The notes under the pieces: generated by a model
What the model was told of the DNA's origin: nothing
Seen by the model: only the letters and a program-made list of their open reading frames with translations
Databases searched by the model: none
Shown: piece by piece, positions 30,867 to 40,056 of the stretch
How the letters are laid out: the number at the start of each line of letters is the position of its first letter
How positions within the stretch are numbered: position 1 is the stretch's first letter
Made by a program: the position numbers and the translations under genes
Assembly: GCF_003480315.1 (NCBI RefSeq)
Contig: NZ_QUIV01000008.1
Coordinates: forward strand, 62,001-126,000
Source: Clostridium sp. AM33-3
Lineage (GTDB): Bacteria; Bacillota; Clostridia; Lachnospirales; Lachnospiraceae
Direction of reading: 5' to 3'
DNA: 64,000 bases

Positions 30867-32999
30867 TTATTTCTCAGCCTTTTTCTGTTTTCTGGTAGTC
30901 AGGACATACCAGAGAGCACCGGTCACGCATACGGAAGAATAGGTTCCGCAGACGATACCAACCATAAGCGGCAGGGCGAACTCACGGATGGAGGATACGC
31001 CCAGAAGAAACAGAACAAATACCATGATGAAGGTAGTCAGAGAAGTATTGATGCTTCTGGTAAAGGTCTGGGTGATACTTAAGTTTACGATCTCTTCAAG
31101 TGTCTGCTTACTGCCTGCCTTCTTCAGTGCCAGGTTCTCTCGGATACGGTCGAAGATAACGATCGTCGCATTGATGGAGTAACCTACAATGGTCAGCATA
31201 CATGCAATGAAGGTGGAGCCGACCGACCACTTTGCCAGGGAATAGAAGGTAACAACAACCATGACATCGTGTACCAGAGCCAGGATTGCGCTGGCTGCAA
31301 AGCGGATATCCTTAAAGCGGAACCAGATATACAGCAGCATCAGGACTGTTGCAATGGTCACAGCCCATACGGCATCCTTCTTCATCTCAGTGCTCACTGC
31401 GCCGGAAATGCTCTCTGCAGTAATCTTCTCAGCGTCAACGCCGAAATTCTCAACCATGGCATCCTCTAACTGCTGTCTCTGCTCTACGTCCAGAGTCTTG
31501 GTCTTGATGATAACCTCGTTGGTACCGGCAACCTTCTGGGTCTGAACGTCTGCGTCACCGGTAATCTTGGAGACAACCGGAACAACCTTTGCAGAAATAT
31601 CATCCAGGCTCATATCCTCATTGAAGGTTACGTTGGTGGAGGTACCGCCGGTGAAATCCATGCCGTAGTTTAAGATGTAGCCGGTCTGGCCCTTGTGCAG
31701 AGCCATGCCTGCCCATCCTGCAACGATAACAGCAATGGAAAGGATGAAGCAGATATTCTTCTTTCCGAGGAAATTGATGATCTTTCCGTCCTTCTTGGTT
31801 CCATAGAACTTCGGAGCCTCAAAGCCTACCGCATACAGGGCATACAGCGCGCCCTTGGTGATGAACAGAGCGGTAAACATGGAAAGCACGATACCAATCG
31901 CCAGAGTACTTGCAAAGCCCTTAACGGTACCTGATCCACGGAAGTACAGGACTGCAGCAGCGATCAGGGTGGTGATGTTTCCATCCAGGATCGCAGACAG
32001 TGCCTTAGAGAAACCAGCCTTGATCGCGGATTTTACACTGTGTCCGAGACCGATTTCCTCCTTGATACGGGTGAAGATGATAACGTTCGCATCCACCGCC
32101 ATACCAACAGAAAGGATGATACCGGCCACACCCGGAAGTGTCAGAGTGATATCAAATGCAGTCAGCATGATGAGTACCAGGCCAACATACAGAGCCAGAG
32201 CAATGACAGCAGCCACACCCGGGATAAGATAAACCACCATCATGAATACAGCAACAATCGCAAAGCCGATGGCACCTGCCTTTAAGCTGGTGGAGATGGC
32301 CTGCTGACCAAGCTGTGCTCCGACTACGTTGGAGCGCAGCTCCTGCAGCTCCAGGGAGAGGGAACCGATACGGATGGTTGCCGCCAGGTTCTCAGCCTCG
32401 GTATAATCGGTCATGCCATCGATCTGACACTGGCCTCCGGTAATGGCTTCACGGACCACCGGGTTAGAGTAAATCTGGTTGTCGTAAATGATGGCAATGC
32501 GCTTGCCTACGTTTGCGGAAGTTGCGTCAGCAAATGCCTTGGTTCCTTCCTCGGTGAAGGTCAGGCTTACCACATAGGATTTCTGACCGTTCTGCTCGAT
32601 GATTCCCGCTTTTGCGGAAGCCACCTGGTCACCGGTTAAAATGGTCTTACCGGTCTCATCGGTAAAGATCAGGGAACCCGGCTTGCCGAGTTCTTCCAGA
32701 ATTGCGTTTGCATCGGAAACACCCGGAATATCAATGTTGATCCGGTCACTTCCCTCCTGGTACACAACAGCCTCGGTACTGTAGTTCTGTACACGCTGCT
32801 GCAGCTTGTAAATGGTATCGGACATTTCTTCCGATGTCGGATTCTCATCTACTGCCTGATACGTGATGCTGACACCGCCGGCCAGGTCAAGACCCAGCTT
32901 GATATCATCCATGGTATCATAGCCGAAGAATCCGAACAGTCCTACTGCGAACAGCAGGACCAGCAGGCCCAGTAAGCCTTTTACTTTGCTGTTCTTCAT
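30867..32999 (-). CDS. secDF: SecD-SecF fusion protein of the Sec translocon
   Basis: 710 residues, made of two RND-like halves that use the proton gradient to help pull secreted proteins outward. Residues 1 to about 410 are SecD: first membrane segment, large extracellular P1 domain, then five membrane segments with VGMAVDANVIIFTRIKEE. From about 425 follows SecF, with FTGGTSTNV and IVGYSINATIVIFDRIREN. The start at 32999 follows AAAGGAGAAATAAG. Fused SecDF is the rule in Bacillus and common in clostridia. It lies 13 bases after scfB. Confidence 0.95.
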   Translation of the reverse strand: MKNSKVKGLLGLLVLLFAVGLFGFFGYDTMDDIKLGLDLAGGVSITYQAVDENPTSEEMSDTIYKLQQRVQNYSTEAVVYQEGSDRINIDIPGVSDANAILEELGKPGSLIFTDETGKTILTGDQVASAKAGIIEQNGQKSYVVSLTFTEEGTKAFADATSANVGKRIAIIYDNQIYSNPVVREAITGGQCQIDGMTDYTEAENLAATIRIGSLSLELQELRSNVVGAQLGQQAISTSLKAGAIGFAIVAVFMMVVYLIPGVAAVIALALYVGLVLIMLTAFDITLTLPGVAGIILSVGMAVDANVIIFTRIKEEIGLGHSVKSAIKAGFSKALSAILDGNITTLIAAAVLYFRGSGTVKGFASTLAIGIVLSMFTALFITKGALYALYAVGFEAPKFYGTKKDGKIINFLGKKNICFILSIAVIVAGWAGMALHKGQTGYILNYGMDFTGGTSTNVTFNEDMSLDDISAKVVPVVSKITGDADVQTQKVAGTNEVIIKTKTLDVEQRQQLEDAMVENFGVDAEKITAESISGAVSTEMKKDAVWAVTIATVLMLLYIWFRFKDIRFAASAILALVHDVMVVVTFYSLAKWSVGSTFIACMLTIVGYSINATIVIFDRIRENLALKKAGSKQTLEEIVNLSITQTFTRSINTSLTTFIMVFVLFLLGVSSIREFALPLMVGIVCGTYSSVCVTGALWYVLTTRKQKKAEK

Positions 33000-33012
33000 C
33001 TTATTTCTCCTT

Positions 33013-34413
33013 TTATTCTTCGTCGGCAAGAGCCGCCTTAATCATGATCGCACACTCGATACGCTTTTTCTGCATCTCGCATCCGATCTCATAAGCATCG
33101 GTAATGGTTCCGTGGAAGTTGTAGGAATTGGCTGCACAGCCGCCGCTGCAGTAGAATCTTGCAAAGCAGTCTCTGCACTTTTCTTTTGCGTAGACGTTGC
33201 AGAGCTTGAACTCATCCCGGATATCCGTTCTCGTAATTCCGGTATCTACATTGCCCATCAGGAAATCTTCCTGACCCACAAACTGATGGCATGGATAGAA
33301 ATCGCCCCACGGGGTAACTGCCAGGTACTCCGTACCTGATCCGCATCCGGAAAGACGTTTTGCCACACACGGTCCCTGATTTAAATCAATCATGAAATGG
33401 AAGAAATTGAAGCCTCTTCCCTCTTTTTTGCGCTTAATATACTCAACTGCCAGCTTGTCATACTCCTCCATGATCTTCGGAAGATCTTCCTTCCGGATCG
33501 CGTACGGCTCATCCTCCGCGCCGACTACCGGCTCGATGGACATCTGGTCAAAGCCAAGATCTGCGAAATGCTTCACATCCTCAGAGAAATCCAGATTGTT
33601 GCGGGTAAAGGTGCCGCGGACATAGTAATCCTTTCCTGCGCGGCTCTTCGCAAACTTCTGGAACTTCGGAACAGTAATCTCATAGCTGCTGCCGTGACCG
33701 TTTCTGGTAGGACGCATGTAGTCGTTGACTTCCTTACGTCCGTCCAGGCTCATGACTACATTGCTCATCTCACGGTTACAGAAGTCCATGATCTCATCGT
33801 TTAAAAGCACACCGTTGGTGGTGATGGTAAAGCGGAAACGCTTATTGTTCGGCTCCTCCAGAGAACGGCCGTACTCAACCAGCTGCTTTACCACTTCCCA
33901 GTTCATAAGCGGCTCGCCGCCGAAAAAGTCAACCTCAAGGTTGTGGCGGTTGCCGGAATTGGCTACCAGGAAATCCAGTGCCTTTTTACCTACTTCAAAG
34001 CTCATGAGAGCACGGCGTCCGTGATACTCACCCTCTTCTGCGAAGCAATACTTGCAGCCCAGGTTACAATCATGGGCAATGTGCAGGCAGAGTGCCTTCA
34101 CAACGGTCTTTCTCGCTTTAAAATCTGTCACATAAGTCTGGTAAATATCCTTCGTGTACAGCTCCTCTGCGTTGATCAGCTCCTGAACCTCGTCCAGGGC
34201 CTCTTTTGCATCTTCAGCTGGGTATGTCTTGGAAAGCTCAGCCTCTGCATTCTTTCTTGCGGTTTCCGGAATCTGCACCGGGGACATCACCTCTCCGATG
34301 ACTGGCTCTAACAGCGCAACCGCATCGTAAACTACATCGTCTACCACATGGACAGAGCCGCTGGCAATGTCCATGACAATATTATATCCGTTATTTTTAT
34401 ACTGATGAATCAC
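33013..34413 (-). CDS. scfB: Radical SAM maturase of the SCIFF peptide (SPASM family)
   Basis: 466 residues. The radical SAM cluster motif CNLGCKYCF (CX3CX2C) lies near residue 115, preceded by an N-terminal peptide-recognition domain. The C-terminal SPASM region is cysteine-rich (CGSGTEYLAVTPWGDFYPCH, CNVYAKEKCRDCFARFYCSG), for two auxiliary 4Fe-4S clusters. It forms a thioether cross-link in the neighbouring SCIFF precursor. The start is GTG after AAAAAGGAGAAATTGA. It lies between scfA and secDF. Confidence 0.95.
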   Translation of the reverse strand: MIHQYKNNGYNIVMDIASGSVHVVDDVVYDAVALLEPVIGEVMSPVQIPETARKNAEAELSKTYPAEDAKEALDEVQELINAEELYTKDIYQTYVTDFKARKTVVKALCLHIAHDCNLGCKYCFAEEGEYHGRRALMSFEVGKKALDFLVANSGNRHNLEVDFFGGEPLMNWEVVKQLVEYGRSLEEPNNKRFRFTITTNGVLLNDEIMDFCNREMSNVVMSLDGRKEVNDYMRPTRNGHGSSYEITVPKFQKFAKSRAGKDYYVRGTFTRNNLDFSEDVKHFADLGFDQMSIEPVVGAEDEPYAIRKEDLPKIMEEYDKLAVEYIKRKKEGRGFNFFHFMIDLNQGPCVAKRLSGCGSGTEYLAVTPWGDFYPCHQFVGQEDFLMGNVDTGITRTDIRDEFKLCNVYAKEKCRDCFARFYCSGGCAANSYNFHGTITDAYEIGCEMQKKRIECAIMIKAALADEE

Positions 34414-34454
34414 TCAATTTCTCCTTTTTAAATCAAGTCCCTAACACACACATA

Positions 34455-34506
34455 GGCAGACGCAGATAAAAGTCCCGGTTTTTCGAAACCCTTATCCACC
34501 TCTGCC
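34455..34506 (-). other. Three-tier hairpin between scfA and scfB
   Basis: GGCAGA/TCTGCC, GATAA/TTATC and GTTT/AAAC pair in register around CGAA with internal loops. There is no T-run, so it probably stabilises the scfA message or lowers scfB expression. Confidence 0.5.
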
Positions 34507-34554
34507 ATCTTTTACCGTGTAACTATTCCAGTTTTACAGAAACTATTGTTATAA

Positions 34555-34701
34555 TTATCTGTTTGCGTTCTCGCAGCTCTGGTTGCCAACGGTGCAGGAA
34601 GTCTTGCATGCAGACTGACAGGAAGTCTGGCACTCGCCGCATCCGCCCTTCTTCATGGACTCCTTCAGAGTTTTATTGTTTAAAGTCTTTACATGTTTCA
34701 T
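34555..34701 (-). CDS. scfA: SCIFF ranthipeptide precursor (six cysteines in forty-five)
   Basis: 48 residues. The leader MKHVKTLNNKTLKESMKKGG is the near-invariant SCIFF leader, and six cysteines follow at positions 21, 24, 28, 32, 36 and 43 with intervening Thr and Ser, the acceptor residues for thioether links. The ORF is too short for common gene finders. GGAGG lies eight bases before ATG. It has its own promoter and precedes its maturase gene. Mature function is unsettled; roles in quorum sensing have been proposed in the literature for clostridial members. Confidence 0.96.
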   Translation of the reverse strand: MKHVKTLNNKTLKESMKKGGCGECQTSCQSACKTSCTVGNQSCENANR

Positions 34702-34782
34702 GATATCTGCCTCCTGTATTATTCTTGCTCTCTGCCGCCCTTATCTGACCCTCAAAGGCTGCAATTGCATATTTTCGCGTTG

Positions 34783-34811
34783 ATTATACCATATACAGGG
34801 AGCGTCCGCAA
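34783..34811 (-). promoter_or_regulatory. Promoter of the scfA-scfB-secDF operon
   Basis: TATAAT (34783-34788) with TG one base upstream (extended -10); weak -35 TTGCGG (34806-34811) at 17 nt. It sits immediately downstream of the polysaccharide deacetylase stop. Confidence 0.65.
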
Positions 34812-34818
34812 GTTAAAG

Positions 34819-36255
34819 TTATGAGATAGGCCGGAACTGCGAATAGCTTCTCCCCGGAATCATACCGCCGCGGTAGGAGGCCAGCTCGCTGACCGTCACC
34901 AGCTGAAACCCGCGCTTTACCAGCTCCGGGATAATCGTTTCGCTGGCATCCCCGGTGGCATCATACAAATCGTGCATCAAAATGATATCTCCGTCCTTTA
35001 CCTTCTCGAGCACTGTCTGGATCGTCTGGGAGGCATCCCTGGTTTTCCAGTCCAGCGTGTCAATGCTCCAGAGAATCGCCGGCATGGAGATAGCGCCCGC
35101 GATATTCATGCCCTCCACCGTTTTTGCGCCGCCGCAGGGACGCATCAGCACCGGAGAGATGCCGCAGGCATCGGAAACCACCTGATTTGTCGCCACCAGC
35201 TGATTCGCCAGATCAGCCGGAGATACCTTGGTCATCAGCGTATGGTCAAAGGTATGGTTTGCCACCTCACAGCCCTGGGCCACCATCTGTTTTAAAACAT
35301 CCGGACTCTTGATAACCTGTTTGCCCACCATAAAAAAGGTAGCCCGGCCTCCGTTATCCTGCAGACACTTTAAGATCCGCGGCGTGACCGTAGGTGAGGG
35401 ACCATCATCATAGGTCAGGGCCACCATGGGTCGGTTCGGATCAATATTTCCGGCGTAAACCGCACCTCCGGTCCGCTTCACCACAGAAACCCGCACACCA
35501 TCCACGCGAAGACCCACACCAACTGCTCCGGCCTCCGCACCGTCTGAAGCCCATTCTGTCCACTGGGAATCCTGCAGTACACTGTAAAGCACTTCATAGT
35601 AGGTTGCCAGATCTCCGGTCAGTTCCATGGCAATGCCCTCAAGAGGCATACTGCCGGCAGAATCTCCTGCCTCATTGCCATCCTCCTGCCAGTCCAGCCA
35701 TCCGGTTCCGCTTAAGTTTACCCGGTAGCGGATGGTTCCGCTCATGCCCTCCGGCTGCCCGTTCAGTGTCGCCCGTAGTGCTGTTATGTAAGAATTAGCC
35801 GGTGCCATGCTGTAGGAATTGTCTGCAAAGAAATGGCTCCAGCCCACTCCATTCACCGCGATGCCATATATGGCTCCCATATCCGGTAGATTGTCCCGGT
35901 ACTGCTCAGCCGCCGCTGCAGCCAGGCTTTCTGCCTCTGCCGCGGAGGCGCTCATGCTTTCCTGCATTGCCGCTGCCTGTACAGCTGCCCTCTCTGCCTT
36001 CCAGCTTCGTACACGTCCGGAAACCGCAGCCACCAGCACACCAGTCAGTACGCAGACTGCCAGGAGCCCCAGGAGCACGATCCGCCGTTTCCGGCGCAGC
36101 TGCTTCATTCTCCGGGCCTTTCTTGCCCGCATCTCCCGGATCTCCCGCTCCGAAAGCGGTCGCCCCGGCCTTCCGCCAGGCTGCCAGGGTGCGTTTCCGC
36201 CTGTATTTCTCACAAAATTCCTGCTCGAATTCTCTCCCCCACGTATCTGACTCAT
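34819..36255 (-). CDS. Membrane-anchored polysaccharide deacetylase with ChW-type repeats
   Basis: 478 residues. The arginine-rich cytoplasmic start is followed by one membrane segment (IVLLGLLAVCVLTGVLVAAV), so it is a type II anchored enzyme. After an alanine-rich linker comes a region with GVGWSHFF, GTGWLDWQEDGNEAG and QWTEWASDGAEAG, resembling clostridial hydrophobic-with-conserved-W (ChW) repeats. The NodB domain (from about 275) has TYDDGPS, the metal histidines in NHTFDH, RPCGG and LMHDLY. It should deacetylate peptidoglycan or another surface glycan outside the cell, giving lysozyme resistance or wall remodelling. Confidence 0.88.
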   Translation of the reverse strand: MSQIRGGENSSRNFVRNTGGNAPWQPGGRPGRPLSEREIREMRARKARRMKQLRRKRRIVLLGLLAVCVLTGVLVAAVSGRVRSWKAERAAVQAAAMQESMSASAAEAESLAAAAAEQYRDNLPDMGAIYGIAVNGVGWSHFFADNSYSMAPANSYITALRATLNGQPEGMSGTIRYRVNLSGTGWLDWQEDGNEAGDSAGSMPLEGIAMELTGDLATYYEVLYSVLQDSQWTEWASDGAEAGAVGVGLRVDGVRVSVVKRTGGAVYAGNIDPNRPMVALTYDDGPSPTVTPRILKCLQDNGGRATFFMVGKQVIKSPDVLKQMVAQGCEVANHTFDHTLMTKVSPADLANQLVATNQVVSDACGISPVLMRPCGGAKTVEGMNIAGAISMPAILWSIDTLDWKTRDASQTIQTVLEKVKDGDIILMHDLYDATGDASETIIPELVKRGFQLVTVSELASYRGGMIPGRSYSQFRPIS

Positions 36256-36289
36256 ATATCTCCCATACTTTCTATAAAACGATATGTAT

Positions 36290-36338
36290 GAAAACGACCT
36301 CCGGTATTTTCTGCATGAAAATATAGGAAGTCGTTTTC
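36290..36338. terminator. Long hairpin after rpoC
   Basis: GAAAACGACTTCC pairs with GGAGGTCGTTTTC (one G-T) and an inner TATTTTC/GAAAATA pair continues the stem. The following T-run is poor, so termination efficiency is uncertain. Confidence 0.55.
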
Positions 36339-36384
36339 TTACATGCCCGGACCTACTGAGATTACGGTCAGGCTATATTATTTT

Positions 36385-39300
36385 TTACTCTTCGCTGTCG
36401 TCGATATCGAATACTTCCGGAGCCTCATCCTCCATATCCTCATCGCCGGAAAGCAGGATCTCATCATCATCCTCCAGAGCGACCTCATCCTGCGGCTCTA
36501 CATCTGTGTTGAGCTTTACGGAACGGTAACGCTTCATACCGGTACCTGCCGGGATCAGCTTACCAATGATAACGTTCTCCTTCAGACCGATCAGATGGTC
36601 AACCTTGCCGTTGATAGCCGCCTCGGTCAGAACCTTGGTGGTCTCCTGGAAGGATGCTGCAGACAGGAAGGAATCGGTAGCCAGGGATGCCTTGGTAATA
36701 CCAAGCATAACCTGCTTGCCCTCTGCCGGCTGCTTGCCCTCTGCGATCAGAGCCTCATTCATCTCATTGAAGTCCAGAACATCCATGGAAACGCCCGGCA
36801 GCACATCGCTGTCGCCGCTCTCCTCAATGCGGATCTTCTTTAACATCTGACGAACGATCATCTCAACGTGCTTATCGTTGATTTCTACACCCTGCAGACG
36901 GTATACACGCTGTACCTCCTGGATCATGTAATCCTGTACTGCGCGGACACCCTTGATCTTTAAGATGTCGTGCGGATTTACGCTACCTTCGGTCAGCTCA
37001 TCACCGGCCTCGATCACCTGCTCGTCCTGAACCTTGATTCTGGAACCGTACGGGATCAGATAGGTCTTGGAATTGCCGGTTTCCGGATCAGTAACTACGA
37101 TCTCACGTTTCTTCTTGGTATCTTTCAGGGTTACAACACCGCCAAACTCAGAGATGATCGCAAGACCCTTCGGCTTACGTGCCTCAAACAGCTCCTCTAC
37201 TCGAGGAAGACCCTGTGTGATATCTCCACCTGCTACACCGCCGGTATGGAAGGTACGCATGGTCAGCTGGGTACCCGGCTCACCGATAGACTGTGCTGCG
37301 ATGATGCCGACTGCCTCACCAACCTGTACCGGCTGGCCGGTTGCCATGTTGGCACCATAACATTTTGCACAGACACCGATGTGGGACTTACAGCTTAAGA
37401 CAGTACGGATCTTTACAGAATCACGGCCCATTTTGTTCAGCGCCTTCATAACGGCTGCCGCACGCTTCGGAGTACACATATGGTTTGCCTTTACAACCAC
37501 TTCTCCGGTCTCCGGATCGGTGATGGTCTCAGCAATGTAACGGCCGGTGATACGCTCCTCCAGGCTCTCGATGGTCTCTTTGCCATCGGTAAATGCCTTG
37601 ATCTCCATGTACGGGATATCCTTGCCTTCGCAGCAGTCAACCTCACGTACGATCAGATCCTGGGATACATCTACCAGACGACGGGTAAGGTAACCGGAGT
37701 CTGCGGTACGCAGCGCGGTATCGGACATACCCTTTCGTGCACCATGAGCGGAAATGAAGTACTCCAGTACGTCAAGACCCTCACGGAAGTTGGATTTGAT
37801 AGGAAGCTCGATGGTGTGACCGGTTGTATCTGCCATAAGTCCTCGCATACCTGCCAGCTGCTTGATCTGCTTATCAGATCCTCGCGCACCGGAGTCTGCC
37901 ATCATGAAGATGTTGTTGTACTTATCCAGACCGCCTAACAGGTCTTTGGTCAGCTGGTCATCGGTAACCTTCCAGGTTTCAATAACCTCTTTATAACGCT
38001 CTTCCTCAGTGATAAGACCACGGCGGAAGTTCTTTGCAATACGGTCAACGGTTGCCTGAGCATCTGCCAGGAGCTGCGGCTTGGATGCCGGCACGGTCAT
38101 ATCCGCGATGGATACGGTCATGGCTGCTCTGGTGGAGTACTTGTAACCAATCGCCTTGATATCATCCAGGGTAACAGCAGTCTGGGTAGCGCCATGTACG
38201 TTGATGACCTTCTCCAGAATCTTCTTTAACTGTTTCTTTCCTACGTGGAAATCAACCTCAAGAAGCAGCTCGTTGCCCGGAATGCTTCTGTCTACGAAGC
38301 CCAGATCCTGCGGGATGATCTCGTTGAAGATGAAACGGCCAAGTGTGGATTCTACAATTCCGGTCATCTCGGTGCCATCCGGCATGGTCTTGGTGATTCT
38401 TACCTTGATGCGGGAATGCAGGGTCACAGCAGCGTTCTCGTATGCAAGAATTGCCTCGTTTACGCTCTTGAAGATCATGCCCTCGCCGGTTGCGCCCGGG
38501 CGCTCCTGGGTCAGATAGTAGATACCAAGTACCATATCCTGGGAAGGAACGGCTACCGGACCACCATCAGACGGCTTTAACAGGTTGTTCGGAGACAGGA
38601 GCAGGAAACGGCACTCAGCCTGTGCTTCCTGGGTCAGCGGAAGATGTACTGCCATCTGGTCTCCATCGAAGTCTGCGTTGAACGCGGTACATACCAGCGG
38701 ATGCAGCTTGATCGCCTTACCTTCTACCAGGATCGGCTCGAAGGCCTGGATACCCAGTCTGTGCAGGGTAGGGGCACGGTTTAACATAACCGGATGCTCT
38801 TTGATGACATCCTCGAGTACATCCCACACCTCGGACTGCAGACGCTCTACCATCTTCTTTGCGCTCTTAATGTTGTGAGCGGTTCCGTTCTGAACAAGCT
38901 CCTTCATAACGAACGGCTTGAACAGCTCGATCGCCATCTCCTTCGGAAGACCGCACTGGTAGATCTTCAGCTCCGGTCCAACGACGATAACGGAACGTCC
39001 GGAATAGTCAACTCGCTTACCCAGCAGGTTCTGACGGAAACGTCCCTGCTTACCTTTCAGCATATCAGAAAGGGATTTCAGTGCACGGTTTCCAGGACCG
39101 GTGACCGGTCTGCCGCGGCGTCCGTTGTCGATGAGGGCATCGACTGCCTCCTGCAGCATACGCTTTTCGTTACGGACAATGATATCCGGAGCGCCAAGCT
39201 CAAGCAGGCGGGCAAGACGGTTGTTACGGTTGATGATTCTTCTGTATAAATCGTTTAAGTCGGAGGTTGCGAAACGGCCGCCGTCCAGCTGTACCATCGG

Positions 39301-40038
39301 ACGGATATCCGGCGGGATGACCGGGATCACGGTCATGATCATCCACTCCGGCTTGTTTCCGGAATTGCGGAATGCCTCTACAACTTCCAGTCTCTTGATG
39401 ATTCTTGCACGCTTCTGGCCGCTGGAATCCTTCAGCTCGCGTTTGAGCATTTCAGACTCCTTCTCCAGATCGATGCTCTGAAGAAGCTCAAGCACAGCCT
39501 CGGCACCCATTCCTACGCGGAAGTTGCCGTAGCCCCACTTTTCCACCTCTTCGCGGTACTCTTTCTCGGAGAGTACCTGCTTGTACTGCAGGCTGGTCTG
39601 ACCTGCGTCCAGAACGATGTAGGACGCAAAGTACAGAACCTTCTCCAGTACTCTCGGGGAAATATCCAGGATGAGACCCATACGGCTCGGGATACCCTTA
39701 AAGTACCAGATATGAGATACAGGAGCAGCCAGCTGAATGTGGCCGATACGCTCTCTGCGGACGCTGGCCTTGGTTACCTCAACGCCGCATCGGTCGCAGA
39801 TCACGCCTTTGTATCTGATTTTTTTATATTTACCACAATGACATTCCCAGTCCTTGCTCGGTCCGAAGATGCGCTCACAGAACAGACCGTCGCGCTCCGG
39901 TTTTAAAGTACGATAGTTGATGGTCTCCGGCTTTTTTACCTCGCCGTGTGACCACTCCAGAATCTTCTCCGGGGAAGCCAGGCCAATCTTAATGGCATCA
40001 AATGTCAATGGCTGATAAGTTTCATTTGTCTCAGGCAT
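36385..40038 (-). CDS. rpoC: DNA-directed RNA polymerase subunit beta'
   Basis: 1217 residues, complete. The N-terminal zinc site ([20 protein letters not shown]) lies near residue 66, the catalytic [12 protein letters not shown] near 452 and the second zinc-binding cysteine set ([19 protein letters not shown]) near 885. The trigger-loop and bridge-helix region ([20 protein letters not shown]) lies between. The acidic C-terminus ends [13 protein letters not shown]. It starts 18 bases after the rpoB stop. Confidence 0.99.
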   Translation of the reverse strand: MPETNETYQPLTFDAIKIGLASPEKILEWSHGEVKKPETINYRTLKPERDGLFCERIFGPSKDWECHCGKYKKIRYKGVICDRCGVEVTKASVRRERIGHIQLAAPVSHIWYFKGIPSRMGLILDISPRVLEKVLYFASYIVLDAGQTSLQYKQVLSEKEYREEVEKWGYGNFRVGMGAEAVLELLQSIDLEKESEMLKRELKDSSGQKRARIIKRLEVVEAFRNSGNKPEWMIMTVIPVIPPDIRPMVQLDGGRFATSDLNDLYRRIINRNNRLARLLELGAPDIIVRNEKRMLQEAVDALIDNGRRGRPVTGPGNRALKSLSDMLKGKQGRFRQNLLGKRVDYSGRSVIVVGPELKIYQCGLPKEMAIELFKPFVMKELVQNGTAHNIKSAKKMVERLQSEVWDVLEDVIKEHPVMLNRAPTLHRLGIQAFEPILVEGKAIKLHPLVCTAFNADFDGDQMAVHLPLTQEAQAECRFLLLSPNNLLKPSDGGPVAVPSQDMVLGIYYLTQERPGATGEGMIFKSVNEAILAYENAAVTLHSRIKVRITKTMPDGTEMTGIVESTLGRFIFNEIIPQDLGFVDRSIPGNELLLEVDFHVGKKQLKKILEKVINVHGATQTAVTLDDIKAIGYKYSTRAAMTVSIADMTVPASKPQLLADAQATVDRIAKNFRRGLITEEERYKEVIETWKVTDDQLTKDLLGGLDKYNNIFMMADSGARGSDKQIKQLAGMRGLMADTTGHTIELPIKSNFREGLDVLEYFISAHGARKGMSDTALRTADSGYLTRRLVDVSQDLIVREVDCCEGKDIPYMEIKAFTDGKETIESLEERITGRYIAETITDPETGEVVVKANHMCTPKRAAAVMKALNKMGRDSVKIRTVLSCKSHIGVCAKCYGANMATGQPVQVGEAVGIIAAQSIGEPGTQLTMRTFHTGGVAGGDITQGLPRVEELFEARKPKGLAIISEFGGVVTLKDTKKKREIVVTDPETGNSKTYLIPYGSRIKVQDEQVIEAGDELTEGSVNPHDILKIKGVRAVQDYMIQEVQRVYRLQGVEINDKHVEMIVRQMLKKIRIEESGDSDVLPGVSMDVLDFNEMNEALIAEGKQPAEGKQVMLGITKASLATDSFLSAASFQETTKVLTEAAINGKVDHLIGLKENVIIGKLIPAGTGMKRYRSVKLNTDVEPQDEVALEDDDEILLSGDEDMEDEAPEVFDIDDSEE

Positions 40039-40056
40039 GAGCGTTACTCCCTTCTA

